From Neoechinorhynchus agilis (lineage: Eukaryota > Acanthocephala): a DNA stretch of 64,000 nucleotides. The number at the start of each line of letters is the position of its first letter. Position 1 is the first letter of the stretch. Positions 10,990-22,922 of this stretch are shown here, piece by piece. The stretch is from positions 4,774,001-4,838,000 of the forward strand of contig CM121341.1 of NCBI GenBank assembly GCA_051530055.1, read 5' to 3'. Below the pieces are notes generated by a model that searched no databases, had not been told where the DNA came from, and saw only the letters and a list, made by a program, of their open reading frames with translations. A program made the position numbers and the translations under genes.

Positions 10990-11080
10990 ACGCAGCGACT
11001 GGAGAGTCTTGGCGCAAAAAATAAGCATTGCGGTGCAGCGGGGCAATGCGGCTAGCATTTTGGCCAGCGCCGATGAATAG
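10990..11080 (+). mobile_element. LINE 3' tail fragment
   Basis: Encodes RVLAQKISIAVQRGNAASIL and a stop; the terminal part of the same LINE family as 8440, but a different subfamily ending. Confidence 0.7.
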
Positions 11081-11321
11081 GAGCGTCGAAGAAACTATAA
11101 ATTATGTATGCTTGAAAAAAAAATAAAGAAAAAAATTCTACTATTAAAAATTGTCTACCGTCCAGAGAGATTTTTATTTGTCATAGATAAATGAGATCTA
11201 AAAGTGGATTTTGCAAGTTTAATAGATTTGATCACCTAAAGAAAAATTGAAGTTCCTCGGCATGTTGACGCTTCCGATAAACTAGAAATCGAAACATCCT
11301 TTCATTTTCATATCATCTCAT

Positions 11322-12163
11322 TTAATGCCTGCTGCTTCGCAAAGATGGCAGCTTGAACTTCACTTCACCAACGTCCGATTCATCGAGGCATCCTGACGAG
11401 GTTTTTAATTTAATTATCCGCTTTATTGGCATCGGCGATGTCCAGCAATTTCCGAGAACATCTACAGGCATTCTATCGAACTCGAAAAGTAAAACGGGTT
11501 GATAAAATGCTATATTAACTTCTGATTGCATTTGCACAATCGAAGTAAATGTACGCTAGAAGTAACGGGTTCATCGATGCATCGTTCTCTAAATCGAGCT
11601 AGCAACCTAAATCCGCCATCTACGACGTTTTCTTCAAGCAGCGTCTCAAATATTCTTCGTTGACCGTCTAACCGTACAGGCGGTTCTATTTCAGCACAAA
11701 GGAAAGCAAGTCTCTGAATATGCAACTTCTCAAGCCGACTATTTAAATGTTTACGAGAATTCAAGCATTGATCAATCTGTTCAACGATTGAGCCATGCAG
11801 CGTTTCAAACTGCGATTGTGCCAAAATCATAGAAGAAAATGGTATCCACCAACTGTCACTTGAACAAATAAACCGTGGTAATATCTCGTTTAAGAGAAAC
11901 CTTCTGAGAATATCGTCTAACAACGTTCCACCATCTAAACATTTCGGTAAAGATCGAAATATTTGTTGAGCACATGAAGGAGTTTCAGATAGAGCTTCGT
12001 GTAACGCAGCAATGGTCAGAACAAAAAGTTTTTCTTGAACGGTATTAGAACATTGTTCAATATCTTTGAGGCTTTCAGCTAAATCCATGTTCTTGAATTT
12101 ATCATTTAAAAGGTTTCTGAAAATCGTCTGAAGAAAATTCTCGATGGCGTTGTCGTATGACAT
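11322..12163 (-). CDS. Unrecognised 264-residue protein
   Basis: Exon 1 is 12163-11564 (200 codons) and exon 2 is 11516-11322 (65 codons with stop). The join gives the continuous stretch RCIDEPVNIAFYQPVLLFEF. Mostly alpha-helical in appearance, with no signal peptide or membrane segment. The C-terminal third (LLFEFDRMPVDVLGNCW) looks beta-rich. I could not assign a family. ATG 12163 follows a GATTTTTAG acceptor-like site by 2 nt. It is third in a same-strand cluster after mL50 and RAMAC, 177 bp after RAMAC. Confidence 0.7.
11517..11563 (-). other. 47-nt intron flanked by GTTA repeats
   Basis: The two frames join in phase only when 11563-11517 (or a shift within the GTTA repeat at both ends) is removed. 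TTACTTCT at the 5' end pairs with AGAAGTTAA at the 3' end. The 33-nt GT-AG alternative inside it leads straight to a stop. Confidence 0.6.
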
Positions 12164-12339
12164 ATCTAAAAATCGCTTTATATTTGCAATAAAACAATTT
12201 TTTTTAAACTTCTCTCTCTCAAAGACGGCGAAGTTAGTGATTCAAACACGGATTTCAACCTTACGCCACGAAGCGCCTAAATAACCAAACCAATAATATT
12301 AAGGGCTACTGACAACAAAAACCCAGTGAATGTGAGGCA

Positions 12340-12633
12340 TTATCGATCGAATCTTTTATGTTTTATAACCCCACTTGAAGGTCTCCAATTTAAGACGATT
12401 GGAATTTCATCGGTGACCGGTACTTCCCTATTACAATGACTCCTGTAATCAATGTCCAATTCAGTATAGCGATCTTTAAACATCTCTTCCAACTCGTCTA
12501 TTCCAACAATGTCAAACTTTTCTTCGGCCTTTTTAGATGATCTTGGTGCTTTAAGAAGATCAGTTAGCTTTCTTTTATTTTTCGGGCCACTAATGTAAAT
12601 CCGCTCATCATTGTCCAGACGACGCTTACTCAT
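12340..12633 (-). CDS. RAMAC: RAMAC-like activator of mRNA cap methyltransferase
   Basis: 97 residues from ATG 12633. Residues about 45-90 match the activating domain of RAMAC (RAM, FAM103A1), which binds and activates RNMT, the nuclear mRNA cap guanine-N7 methyltransferase: LEEMFKDRYTELDIDYRSH, then EIPIVLNWRPSSG, aligned with human FEEMFASRFTENDKEYQEY and PPIVEEW. The first 40 residues are basic and not in human RAMAC; the human RNA-binding RG/QY-rich tail is absent. The ATG lies 9 nt after TTTGTTTCAG and 59 nt after the mL50 stop codon, which suggests a polycistronic transcript resolved by trans-splicing. Confidence 0.72.
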   Translation of the reverse strand: MSKRRLDNDERIYISGPKNKRKLTDLLKAPRSSKKAEEKFDIVGIDELEEMFKDRYTELDIDYRSHCNREVPVTDEIPIVLNWRPSSGVIKHKRFDR

Positions 12634-12691
12634 TTTTGTATCTGAAACAAATTTAATATTGATGGGGAAATTTATTAGAAAAACATTTGTT

Positions 12692-14727
12692 TTACTCCCT
12701 CTGCTTATAAATGCTCTTATATTTTCGACTATATTTTAGACTTGAAACGATGGTATCCCGATCTGGAAAAGCATCACCGTCCATTCTGCTTTCCTGACTT
12801 CCAAATCGAATGTAATCTTCACTTAAATTCAAGTTCGAAGGTAGATCCGTTGAATGGAGCAATTTTTCGTATGGATTTTCATCCAATTGAACTGTTTCGA
12901 AAAAGTCAACAACATTCTCGATTGTATGAAACGAATTGAGATCCGTGTTTCGAATGTGTCTTGCTCCAAAGCGCGACATGCAAACTTTTATGGACAAAGT
13001 AGTCCAACCATCAAAGAAAGGATAATCGATTTCGTTTTAGTCTACCATCAAGAGAAAATCATTGTGGAGAGTTCGATAGGTGATGATGGAGTTGGAGATG
13101 TGGCGATAATAATCCCAAAGATACAAAAAAGAGGAAGCTCGGGGACCACTTCAATGATTAGTCATCAACTTTTTTGCCGTATAAAAATCTCGGAGCCACT
13201 TCTTATTTTCTAATATCATCCAATCGATTTGTGTGGCGTAAAGATCGTCGAGGAATTAAAAAAGATATCCTCCCAGTGGAAAAAGTGAACTTTATCAACC
13301 TTGAAACTAATTTAAATGATCCATTCGAAAATGAAGACGAAGAATCATAAAAATCGATTTGTGTGGTGTGAAGATCGTCGAGGAATTAAAAAAGATATCC
13401 TCCCCGTGGAAAAAGTGAACTTTATCAACCTTGAAACTAATTTAAATGATCCATTCGAAAATGAAGACGAAAAATCATAATCGATTTGTGTGGTGTGAAG
13501 ATCGTCGAGGAATTAAAAAAGATATCCTCCCCGTGGAAAAAGTGAACTTTATCAACCTTGAAACTAATTTAAATGATCCATTCGAAAATGAAGACGAAAA
13601 ATCATAATCGATTTGTGTGGTGTGAAGATCGTCGAGAATTAAAAAAGATATCCTCCCCGTGGAAAAAGTGAACTTTATCAACCTTGAAACTAATTTAAAT
13701 GATCCATTCGAAAATGAAGACGAAAAATCATAATCGATTTGTGTGGTGTGAAGATCGTCGAGGAATTAAAAAAGATATCCTCCCCGTGGAAAAAGTGAAC
13801 TTTATCAACCTTGAAACTAATTTAAATGATCCATTCGAAAATGAAGACGAAAAATCATAATCGATTTGTGTGGTGTGAAGATCGTCGAGGAATTAAAAAA
13901 GATATCCTCCCCGTGGAAAAAGTGAACTTTATCAACCTTGAAACTAATTTAAATGATCCATTCGAAAATGAAGACGAAAAATCATAATCGATTTGTGTGG
14001 CGTAAGAAGATCGTCGAGGAATTAAAAAAGAAATCCTCCCCGTGGAAAAAGTGAACTTTATCAACCTTGAAACTAATTTAAATGATCCATTCGAAAATGA
14101 AGACGAAAAATCATAATCGATTTGTGTGGTGTGAAGATCGTCGAGGAATTAAAAAAGATATCCTCCCCGTGGAAAAAGTGAACTTTATCAACCTTGAAAC
14201 TAATTTAAATGATCCATTCGAAAATGAAGACGAAAAATCATAATCGATTTGTGTGGTGTGAAGATAGTCGAGGAAATCCACGGGTTACCCGATACAAACG
14301 GTTGAAACTTTTTCGATGATCCGAATGAAGTTTTCTCGTCTTTCAAAATATCTCAAAAAAGCACAATTTAGGAGAATATTTTACCCCAAGTATCGAAAAT
14401 CTTCATTTTAAAAAGAATTTCCGCATGTTTGGACGAATCTGTTTTGACCAATTTAAAAAGATCCTCATTCTCCGGCTCTCTTGGAAAATTGAGTTCATCA
14501 GCAATTTCATGGACAATATCGGCAACCGATAGTGAAGGAGGTATATAAGGGATTTTAGACGGGAACCGAGATACGGATCTGTCTTTTGGTGCTTTGACTA
14601 CCACGGATCCATCGTCCGGAAGCTCGTTATCATCAAAGATAGTTGAAGAATACCATCGCCGGAATAACCATTGAGCGGATCCAAAAACCGAACGAACACC
14701 CGGAATAGAGCGGTGAATATAAAGCAT
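12692..14727 (-). CDS. MRPL50: Mitochondrial ribosomal protein mL50
   Basis: Large-subunit mitoribosome protein. Exon 1 is 14727-14385, intron 14384-12964, exon 2 is 12963-12692; the join is phase 1 and gives 204 residues. The N-terminus is a mitochondrial targeting sequence (WLFRRWYSS). Then PYIPPSLSVADIVHEIADEL aligns with the human YTPPEDL region, and exon 2 holds the hallmark VVDFFETVQLDENPYEKLL, DLPSNLNLSEDYIRF and DTIVSSLKYSRKYK. The intron is GT-AG (GTAAAATATT to CTTTGGAG) and carries the 127-bp array; CTCCTAAA near its start can pair with TTTGGAG at its end. First gene of the cluster; no acceptor-like AG before its ATG. Confidence 0.85.
13224..14275 (+). repeat. 127-bp tandem array inside the mL50 intron
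   Basis: Eight full units and a partial one start at 13224, 13354, 13481, 13608, 13734, 13861, 13988, 14117 and 14244. Each starts TCGATTTGTGTGGTGTGAAG and contains CTCCCCGTGGAAAAAGTGAA. Units differ by a few bases, so the array is young or homogenised. 127 is not a multiple of 3 and the frames inside are not proteins. An inverted partner lies at 32200-33275. Confidence 0.95.
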
Positions 14728-15486
14728 TCAAAATCGAAGAGTCAAATGAAAACGTTGCTGGTCATGCGATTCTTCCGGATAACACGGATAAAAAATCGGG
14801 ATCCGTTCTTTTTTGATAGTCCATTGATTTTTTTGTGGTGCTGCTTCGTTGCGTTTCTCAAGTTGACAGATGACTCGAATATGGGCGAGTTTTGTTCATT
14901 TCATGTTTTGTGGTCTAGAAAAATCACGTTGGTTCGTAATATTTTCGTTTATTCAAAAAAAAGCACTTCCCGTTCTTTTCTAACAATCCGCATTCAGTAA
15001 TTTCTGACCTTTTGAAGACGAAGAACTAAATCGGAGAGCATAAGAAGAAAAAAAGAATCGATGATTCCATGTTTATCCAAATGATCCTTAATTTTAATTC
15101 TGGATCGACCAAATTAAATAATTCTGCTATCATTCGCCCAACGAACCAGCATAAAGAATAATTTCTAACAGAATGAAACTTGAGTTTTGTCGATTTTCGT
15201 TTTGTTTAGCTTTGGAAGTTGTCCCAAGGCATTGGACCAAATTAATAATTATTTGGATAAATATCTAATCATAAATTCTCTTTTTCTTATGCCAAAAAAA
15301 GCAGATTTTTATATGCGTTTTATCTACACGATTTTGTGAATTTAAATGCTGATTGGTTATTTGTAGCAGAATAATTTTTGGATCGAGAATTAAATCGCGA
15401 ATCGTCGGTGTGGCCTATGCGATCGACCAAAATAAAGTTTCGTGGGAAAAAGTGAACTTTTTTGCTGAATCTCGCAAATTTTGTGA
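14728..15486. other. Intergenic, AT-rich
   Basis: No convincing gene. One 109-codon frame (14671-15000) overlaps the mL50 start and shows no family features. Confidence 0.5.
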
Positions 15487-15655
15487 TTTGTCGATAGGAG
15501 AAAATTAATGAAATTAAGATTTTATTGGATATTTCGATCCACTATCTCGGATATTCTTCAGCGATTGTTTGAAAAGATCGCTGAAGAAGATCCGAGATAG
15601 TGGATCGAATTATCCAATAAAATCTTAATTTCATTAATTTTCTCCTATCGACAAA
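15487..15655. repeat. Near-perfect 79-bp inverted repeat with 11-nt loop
   Basis: 15487-15565 and 15577-15655 are reverse complements with only a few mismatches; the loop is TGTTTGAAAAG. Unit ends are TTTGTCGATAGG and its complement. No clear target duplication at the edges. It could be a recent MITE or foldback element, or the hairpin of a small-RNA precursor. Confidence 0.95.
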
Positions 15656-16379
15656 TAACAATGAATTATCTTTTCAACAAATTTCATGATATTATTCGCT
15701 ATTTAAAGAAAAAATTGCTTCCGATCGCTCACTGGTTCATTGCTACTTTTGTATGTGGTTTCAATATTGAACACTTGGCTTATTTCAACTAATAGAGCAT
15801 TTTTGATATTTTAAAATGTTACTAAAAACGTAAGCACACTGCAAACGACGATGTTAACGATTAATAAAGTTTTGAAAGATTTACGTAATCTCATATAAAA
15901 TCAGTGACAATGTAGTCGACAACTTAGAAAATCCTTCGAGATGATAGAGTTGTTTTGAGATTTTTCGCGATGTTTTATTCGATGCCTATAATTTTTTGTA
16001 GTAGATTTTTTTCTAAATTCACGTGTCGACTATTCAAAATGCGCTTAAAACGTCGCAACTTGCTTCTAAGCCTTCAAAATCCCTTGAATTTGTGTTTTAA
16101 GACATAATCAAGTTAAAATGGAAGATTGCAACGTAGTATACTGGCCTCTTAGGCACTGCAGTGATTCAATCAAGAATAACGAATTACTTTACAGACTACT
16201 TGGACATCGAATCTTAGTAACACTTCAGAGAAGTGGTATTGAAACCGTAAAACGCAATGACGCATGCGAAAAGGGGGATTTTCAGTACCGTTTATTGAAA
16301 ATACAAAGGTTTTGGAGGACCCATGTACCTTTGGGTCCTCATTCGTTAATATGGGAATATCCAGTCGAGGAAGGTCCAT
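15656..16379. other. Intergenic, no clear gene
   Basis: Includes a 90-codon frame (16118-16390) whose end runs into the following array; I see no family in it. Confidence 0.4.
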
Positions 16380-16775
16380 TCGGGAGGTAATATCTGGTCG
16401 GAGGGATGTTTATTCAGGTAGGAACTATCCAGTCGAAGACGGGTTCGTTCGGGTGAGGATGTGTCCGTTCGATTGAGAATATCCGGTTGAGGGATGTCTA
16501 TTCTTGGGTAGGAACTATCCAGCCGAAGACGGGTTCGTTCGGGTGAAGATGTGCCGTTCGATTGAGAATTTGGGTAGGAACCATCCAGTCGGGAATGGTT
16601 CGTTCGGGTGAAGATGTGTCCGTTCGATTGAGAATTTGGGTAGGAACTATCCAGTCGGGGACGGTTCGTTCGAGTGAAGATGTGTCCGTTCGATTGAGAA
16701 TATCCGGTTGAGCTGGAAGGTCCACTCGGGTTGGAATTATCCAGTCGGGGACGGTTCGTTCTAATGGGAATTGGA
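16380..16775 (+). repeat. Minisatellite related to the 48.9-50.3 kb array
   Basis: Irregular units of about 35-50 bp containing TCCGTTCGATTGAGAA, GGTAGGAACTATCCAGTCG and GGTTCGTTCGGGTGAAGATG. The GTCCGTTCG and ATCCGGT words are those of the large array at 48920-50265, so they belong to one family. Confidence 0.8.
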
Positions 16776-17070
16776 GTTTATTGTTTGCAGGTTCTGGTGG
16801 AAATTGGTGTTTATTTGCTTTTAAATTGCTCGTGTTATTGCGTCCTAGGTCAAATGGCGAGTCTTCCAATGGAGGAAATAGCTAGACTTCCTTTGAAACC
16901 CAAAGGATCCAGTAATGTGCGAAGTGCACTACGGTTGTATCAAGAGAAACAAACGCGCGCGAAACTTAATATTGAATAGTTTAAATAAAAGCGTTCATTT
17001 CATCAAGGAAACTTGTGAAGATGATTACAATGATTCGAAAGCTTGAATGTTGATGACTGTCAAATGACCT

Positions 17071-17168
17071 GAGTCGAAATCATTATTTCGTTTCATTTGG
17101 CGTCCAGGCGCTCGGTTCCTCGGCGCGAAGGACCTAGTCAATCAATTGTCGAAAAGAAATTGAGACAA
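17071..17168 (+). mobile_element. LINE fragment
   Basis: A decayed piece of the HYFVPFGVETLG region, of the same subfamily as the next copy, 250 bp downstream. Confidence 0.6.
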
Positions 17169-17324
17169 ATTACTCCCTAAAACGGTGGTGTGAATTATTT
17201 CTGCTCTGAGATTAAGTGAACCTTTATAATTTAAACGGTTAAAAGCAATTTCTAAAACTATTAAAATTCTGACTAACACTCCGTGCCCTAAATACTGTGA
17301 ATGCGCCCAACATCCTATAACCTA

Positions 17325-17730
17325 GCAATCTTTGTCGACTCGATGGCTGTAGACCGGACGGTGTCATAGTATTCCCGTGGCGAGGGAGGCAAATACCTTC
17401 TCTGGGACGCCACGCTCACAGCCATCAACATAAAATTCGCCACTATTTAACCGGAGGGGAGCAGCAACCGCCGCTGAGGAGCGCAAAATGATTAAATACA
17501 ACGATCTGAGTCGAAATCATTATTTTGTTCCCTTTGGCGTCGAGACACTCGGTTCGTTTGGTACCGCGGCGAAGGACCAGATCAATCGATTGTCTAAGAG
17601 ATTGAGACGAATCATTGGCGATCCGAGATCAGGAGCAATCCTCCTACAAAACATAATTCTGGCGCTGCAACGGAAGGGAACGCTGCCTCCCGTTCCATTT
17701 TACCGTTACACCAGGACGGCTCCGGAGTGA
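17325..17730 (+). mobile_element. LINE 3' end
   Basis: Endonuclease block LCRLDG.RPDG...FPW, then NHYFVPFGVETLGSF and LALQR at the end; the first part is in a different frame from the last, so it is decayed. Confidence 0.75.
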
Positions 17731-18013
17731 TCCAGAAAGGCGGTGGCGTGAATGATCTTAAAAAACACTCCGTCTACGCCCTTAATACCACCGGGAAGTG
17801 CACTGTCCAAGGCAGAAAAGAAAGCAGCAAAATACTTCATATTGGGAGTGTTTCACCGATTTCGTCCGTGAATTAAAAATAAACTAATAAAACTCTTCGA
17901 TTCGTTTGCATTTTTCTGCCACTAGTGAACAAACTTTTTGTTTTTGTTCGAATTTTGCCATCCATCTTAAAGACTAAACTAGTAAAAGAAGTTATTTCAA
18001 TTTAGTCTTTTTT

Positions 18014-21000
18014 TCAAAAAATTTCGGTTTGTTTCTTAAATCTGTCGATAATAAGCCGTTTAGCGTTTAGATCCTTTTCGAATTTCGTTCGTCTATAGAA
18101 GATGGGGCAATCGGAATTATTGCAAATCACTTCTTGTGTCAGACTTCCCTGGCATCGCTGGCACTCGGTCCACATTTTCGAATACTCTATTTCAAGATAA
18201 TTCAATTCCGCGACTTCTTTTTGGAATATTTCGCCTTTTTTACCCTCACACTTGGAGCACATTGCATCTTTGCATTCTTCATCAAGACGTCCATTGCATG
18301 ACAAACAAGATTTGATTCGTTTTGCGAATGCCATTAATCCAGCTGAACTGGACCGATTGGATCCAGAATGCCGTACGGATAGAGTATGTTCTCCTCTCAG
18401 AAGACTGGATTCTGCTTTATCTGGACCAAGTACAGGTTCAAAAACACGAAGCAACGGTTTAGATAGTTGATTATTTAGATAATATTGATAGTCGATTGGA
18501 ATATCGTGTTCCAGTACATACATGGGATCTTCGGCTTTCATATAAGTTGGATCTTTTTTCGCTCCAGCACATATAACATAAGCAACACGGTCGCCGAGTT
18601 GTGGCGCAGTTCCTGGATCACGCTTCTTCATCTTATGAGCAAGTTCAACGTGAGCTTGTTTAGCTGCGTATTCCTTATCGGTCTTAGTCAATTCTTTTGT
18701 TATTACCAGCTCAGATATATCGATTCGATTGCATAGCAAGTCGGAAATGATGTTTCGGGCGTGCATCAATGCACCACTCGGATCACGATCAATCAATAGC
18801 TTACGGAGGCAGACTGTAATTAAAGTGGCGACTAATGGACAGTTGTCCCGTCGAACAGTCTCTATCCCCTTTCAACAGAAATCCTGATCATCCCATTCGA
18901 TATGCCAAAAACAAATAACAATTCTATACAATTGTTCCTTCGAGGCGAATTGTAACACATTCGAGTTTTATTGAGGCCCTTTTCCTGAGAAGGAGGCTTG
19001 AAAATTCGTAATGAGCAGTTCAATAAAACTCGAGTGTGTTTATTGAAAAATGAAACTGCTCATGTTTGTTGTGTAGTGGCGACAAAATTTAGGTAATCTT
19101 GATAAAAGCTCTGATTTAAGCCGAAATATTGAAACAAACAATATATTGAGAGAATTGCATTCGGTCTAGTGGATGGATATGTAGTTATTATTTAGGTCGC
19201 GTTAAAGAATGAATATATTTCGATTGCAATGAGTCAGAGTCATTTCATCAACTCAATCTAAAACAAATTGCAGAGGAATTTGGCACAACACACATCAAAT
19301 TATTGTCATCGACTGAGAAAATCCTTCGGGTTGATCAAATTTTATACTTTTGGTGAACATAATCCGCCATGTGTGTCCTTTTTATAACACGGCTGATAAT
19401 TTTTGGGCACACAGCCCACCGACCTGGTTTAGAGTAGTAATTCAACTACTCAATGCACTGAACCGGGACGAAATACCTCGTTGAAGGGAGAAGACTCACC
19501 AATGAGAGCCCCGCCTCATCGGGAGGTATCTGAGAATCCAGAGGAATGTACAAACCCTTTTACCGGATGGTTCAGTGTATTGAGTAATTGAATTACTTCT
19601 CTGAACCAGATCAGTGGGCTGTGGGCCAGAAAATTATCAGCCCACACATTGATATAAAATTACCGGCTGGCCAATCTTCATAAAAGAATATATTGGATTT
19701 ATTTGAGATATTTCGAAGGAGTTAAACTTCGCCTCTTCAGTCATTGTTTGTTAGTGAGGCAAGGTTACTTCGAAATATCTCAAATAAATCAAATAAGTTA
19801 TGACCGGGGGAGTATGTTCACCAAAAGTTTCCCGTTTTGACTCGCGGGAGCCTGGGATCAGGTGTCGATGAGCGACCTAAATAAGTACAATCTAATAAGC
19901 TGCGTGAAAAGACCTCAATTGTAGTACCTACACGACGAAAACCAAACCACTAAGCTCCATTGTGAAAAAACGAGATGAAGATCGAAGCAAAGGAGTGCTT
20001 TTTACAGAATTCCCTACACCGAATGCAGTAAATCCCACATACAATTTTGAAAGAAGAACAAAAGAACAGAGATTCATCGATTTAAACTTTTTAGAACTGA
20101 TGACGAACCCGACCATGTTCCCAAAAACCAATTTTTCTTCTTCGAGTGTCTTGCGCCAATTTTCGAAGATTTTTATTTGCATAAATAGAGAAAATTGCGA
20201 GATTCATGAAAAGGATTTCTGCCTTACAATCCACTTTATCGTAATTATCTGGTTTCGTATAATACAACCCAGCGTATCTTTTTTTCGAGATGAGTAAATA
20301 CGGAAAATAGCACTTTTCGAACTCGAGTCGAATCGGATGAGGAAAATTGGAACTGACATATTCGGCAGCCTCTCGACCGAGTGCCATTGCATCCTTTAGA
20401 TTTTGAACTCCGAATCGGATCATGACAGAGTCAGTATCTCCATAAATGACGACGGCATCCATTGGATATCCGTTTTGTTTTGTGTACTTTTGTTCGATTA
20501 ATCGTCGCGTTTGTATGATCATTTCACGGCCGTAAGCGGTTACGCTCTGTGAAATGTCTAAACACGGTAGTTTTCCCCCTACTTGTGCTCCAGTGAATCC
20601 ATAAACGGAATTAGCGCTGATTTTGAGAGCGAGTTGTCGACCGTCTAAAACTTTTTTCCGAAACTCGTCTTTTTCCGTTTTCATTGCTTGCTTAGTACGT
20701 TTTCTGGCGACCAACAAATCCGATAAGATTTCTGGTAGGAGACCTTTCCTTACGCTGACGTCCACAAATCGATTATTAGTCGGACTTTGTTGATATTTGA
20801 CTTGTTCTCCATGTCCTGAATGAAGAAGGGTCGAGTAGCAGAGATTATGAGCGATCATTACTGACGGGTACAGAGATGAAAAATCAAGAGTCGTTATGGG
20901 AGTATTGTAATATCCTTTTTGTGGTTCAAGAACTGCCCCGCCAATAAACTCGTCTTCGCCCGGTATTGTGTCGGTTTTAAGTGATGGAATAATAAAATTC

Positions 21001-22920
21001 CTTTGCTTCGACTTTCTCAACAATTGACTTATGACCTTTATTTGTTGACCGCGCTGGATAAGTTGATTGATTGGAACACTCGTTACACGACTCATCTCAA
21101 TGTGGTTGATCAAAATAAGGAGTTTATCGATTAATTTTAAAGGAAGGAGAGCGTCTTTAACACAATAAACGGCCAATCGGCGTCGAGTGTGTTCATCTCC
21201 TCGCTGAAGATCACTGATTGCACTGTGATGAACATCTTCTTTTTGTTCACCAAGAAAATGGTAACTTACAGAGTTCAGAGTGTACGACCGTAACTTATGT
21301 TCTCTCAGAATAGCCAAGTAAACATCGAGAACTACTCGTCCATCCATTGAAACTAATCGAGTTTCACGGCGACCCATTTGTTTACTTTGTATTCCAGTCT
21401 TTCGGCAAACTGTTGGTCTTTCCAAGATTCTACCCAAATGAGAAAAATTCTGCAAACGAAGATGCTCGGCTCTACTGATCAGATAGGTAAAATCGAAGTT
21501 TTGGATGTTATATCCCGTTACCACGTCCGGATCTACGCTTGTAAAGAACTTTGACCATGCTCGTAAGAGTTCCACTTCGGTTTTGAACGAAAACACTTCA
21601 GTGTCAGGAATAGGAGCGCACGAATCAAGAGTAAAGACATTCTTAAACAGAATTTGATCGCTTCCTTGTTCTTTACAAACATTTGCGATCTGAATAACAG
21701 CATCGTGATTCGGTTCAGGAAATATGCCTTTCCGTCCGGCACATTCAATGTCAAAACTAAGAATACGTATAGGCGCTATACGCATCCATGGATCCTGATC
21801 CGGTCTATGAGCGATTATATCGTCCATATTCACATCAATTTCGATTTGACACCGAGATTGGCGTTTCCGTTCGATTCGTACCGTGTATTTAGCAGCACTG
21901 ATTTCAACCCATCCACAAGCTACGAGATCTAAATCAACCAAAAAACGGAGTTCTAGGTCAATGTTAACTTCAAACACAGTGTAAGGTCGATGTGGATAGT
22001 TGCCGATTTTAATACCGTCCTCAAAATATCCACGGCTTGCTGTCATGTACTTTGGTTGGCTAAATGATATTCGAATGAAAGGATCGTCTTCACGTGGATG
22101 ATAATAAAACATGGATTGTTTCCGAACCAATTCGATCCCGATGACCGCTCGCTTTCCATTACCAATAAGTTGATTAAGGTCATTCTCCAACTTCTTAAGG
22201 TCGTCCAAACAAACATCATCGCCAGGACTATTGATGTAGATCAGCGTTTCTTAAGCTTTTTTTGTGGAGTTGGTGAAATAGCGAAAAGACAACGGAAAAA
22301 AAGACGTTTTTCGCCAAACTGGGAACTTTTTTCGAACTGACCTTCCATAATGATGACTTAATCGAATTGACGGAAATTCTAAAGTGTGGTATGGTCGCAT
22401 TCTGGAGAAGTGTCGTTTTTGTTCTCCGTTCATGGACGAACTAACAGGCACGTCGACCAAAACGTTTATACGTTCCAATATCGATAATCAAGGTTATTGG
22501 TCTTAAAATTGAACAACGAATAACTCAAGAACTATGGCAGCTATCGCAAATCCGAAAACAGATTTGGAATCAGCACAAGTCTTTCCTTTTTTCTGAATCA
22601 GATAAACAAAAACCAACTAACATAATTCTTCAAATCTCTGCACGAATCTTAAGTACCGAAATTAAAGGAATCATTCACTACCTCGAATAAGAATCACTGT
22701 CGTAGACGTAAGGAGCATAAGAATGAACATTAGCAAGAACACTGAATCCTTCGTCGGTCAAACCGAATAATCTGAACACCGTTTGACTTCTTAAAGAAAC
22801 CGAATCTTGATCATCAATGTAATAGTCGCACTCAAAATGTTGGAATACCAATGGACGTTGTTGAGCATTCCAATCAGATCGTGGAGAAGACCGAACGTAA
22901 GCACTAATTTCCATATTCAT
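18014..22920 (-). CDS. POLD1: DNA polymerase delta catalytic subunit
   Basis: Replicative B-family polymerase and 3'-5' exonuclease. Three exons: 22920-22702, 22235-20223, 18868-18014, joining to 1028 residues (human 1107; the N-terminus is short). Exon 1 carries GLTDEGFSV. Exon 2 has Exo I FDIECAGRKG, Exo II YNIQNFDF, Exo III YCVKDALLPL, motif A DFSSLYPSVM, motif B KISANSVYGFTGA and motif C YGDTDSVM. Exon 3 has the two C-terminal Cys clusters (CLSCNGRL...CSKC and CQRCQGSL...CNNSDC), the second binding the 4Fe-4S cluster. Catalytic residues are intact. ATG 22920 directly follows GGCTTTTAAG. Neither intron fits ordinary GT-AG; both have complementary ends. Confidence 0.95.
18955..19042. repeat. 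Small inverted repeat in the POLD1 intron
   Basis: ACACATTCGAGTTTTATTGA near 18956 and its complement near 19019-19041 flank about 45 bp. A MITE-like hairpin. Confidence 0.7.
19305..19835. mobile_element. Foldback element with a nested MITE
   Basis: Outer ends TTTTGGTGAACATA (near 19350) and TATGTTCACCAAAAG (near 19815) are complementary. An inner pair, TTTATTTGAGATATTTCGAA and its complement, lies at about 19697 and 19770. The same family forms the tandem copies at 51630-52110. The 250-bp MITE at 19393 sits within it. Confidence 0.7.
19393..19640. mobile_element. MITE with 72-bp terminal inverted repeats
   Basis: 19393-19463 (CTGATAATTTTTGGGC at the outside) and 19569-19640 are imperfect reverse complements around a 105-bp core. 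Short pieces of the same end sequence recur at 40305-40385 and 52235-52315, so this is a dispersed family. No coding capacity. Confidence 0.85.
22236..22701 (-). other. POLD1 intron 1, 466 bp, ends complementary
   Basis: CAGTGATTCTTA close to the 5' end pairs with TAAGAAACGCTG close to the 3' end. A TCTAC direct repeat flanks the segment. Product across the join is SYAPYVYINSPGDD, matching the human FAPYFYVPAPEG position. No GT-AG pair gives the frame. Confidence 0.75.
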
Positions 22921-22922
22921 CT

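Larger units (their letters stand above)
18869..20222 (-). other. POLD1 intron 2, 1354 bp, ends complementary
   Basis: Starts GCAGAAATCC and ends GATTTCTGTTGAAAG on the minus strand. CAGAAATCCT and AGGATTTCTG are perfect 10-bp complements near the two ends. An AAGG repeat at both edges leaves the exact cut ambiguous; GC-AG is one option. Product across the join is DCKGIETVRRDNCP, as in the family. The interior holds nested inverted-repeat elements. Confidence 0.8.
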
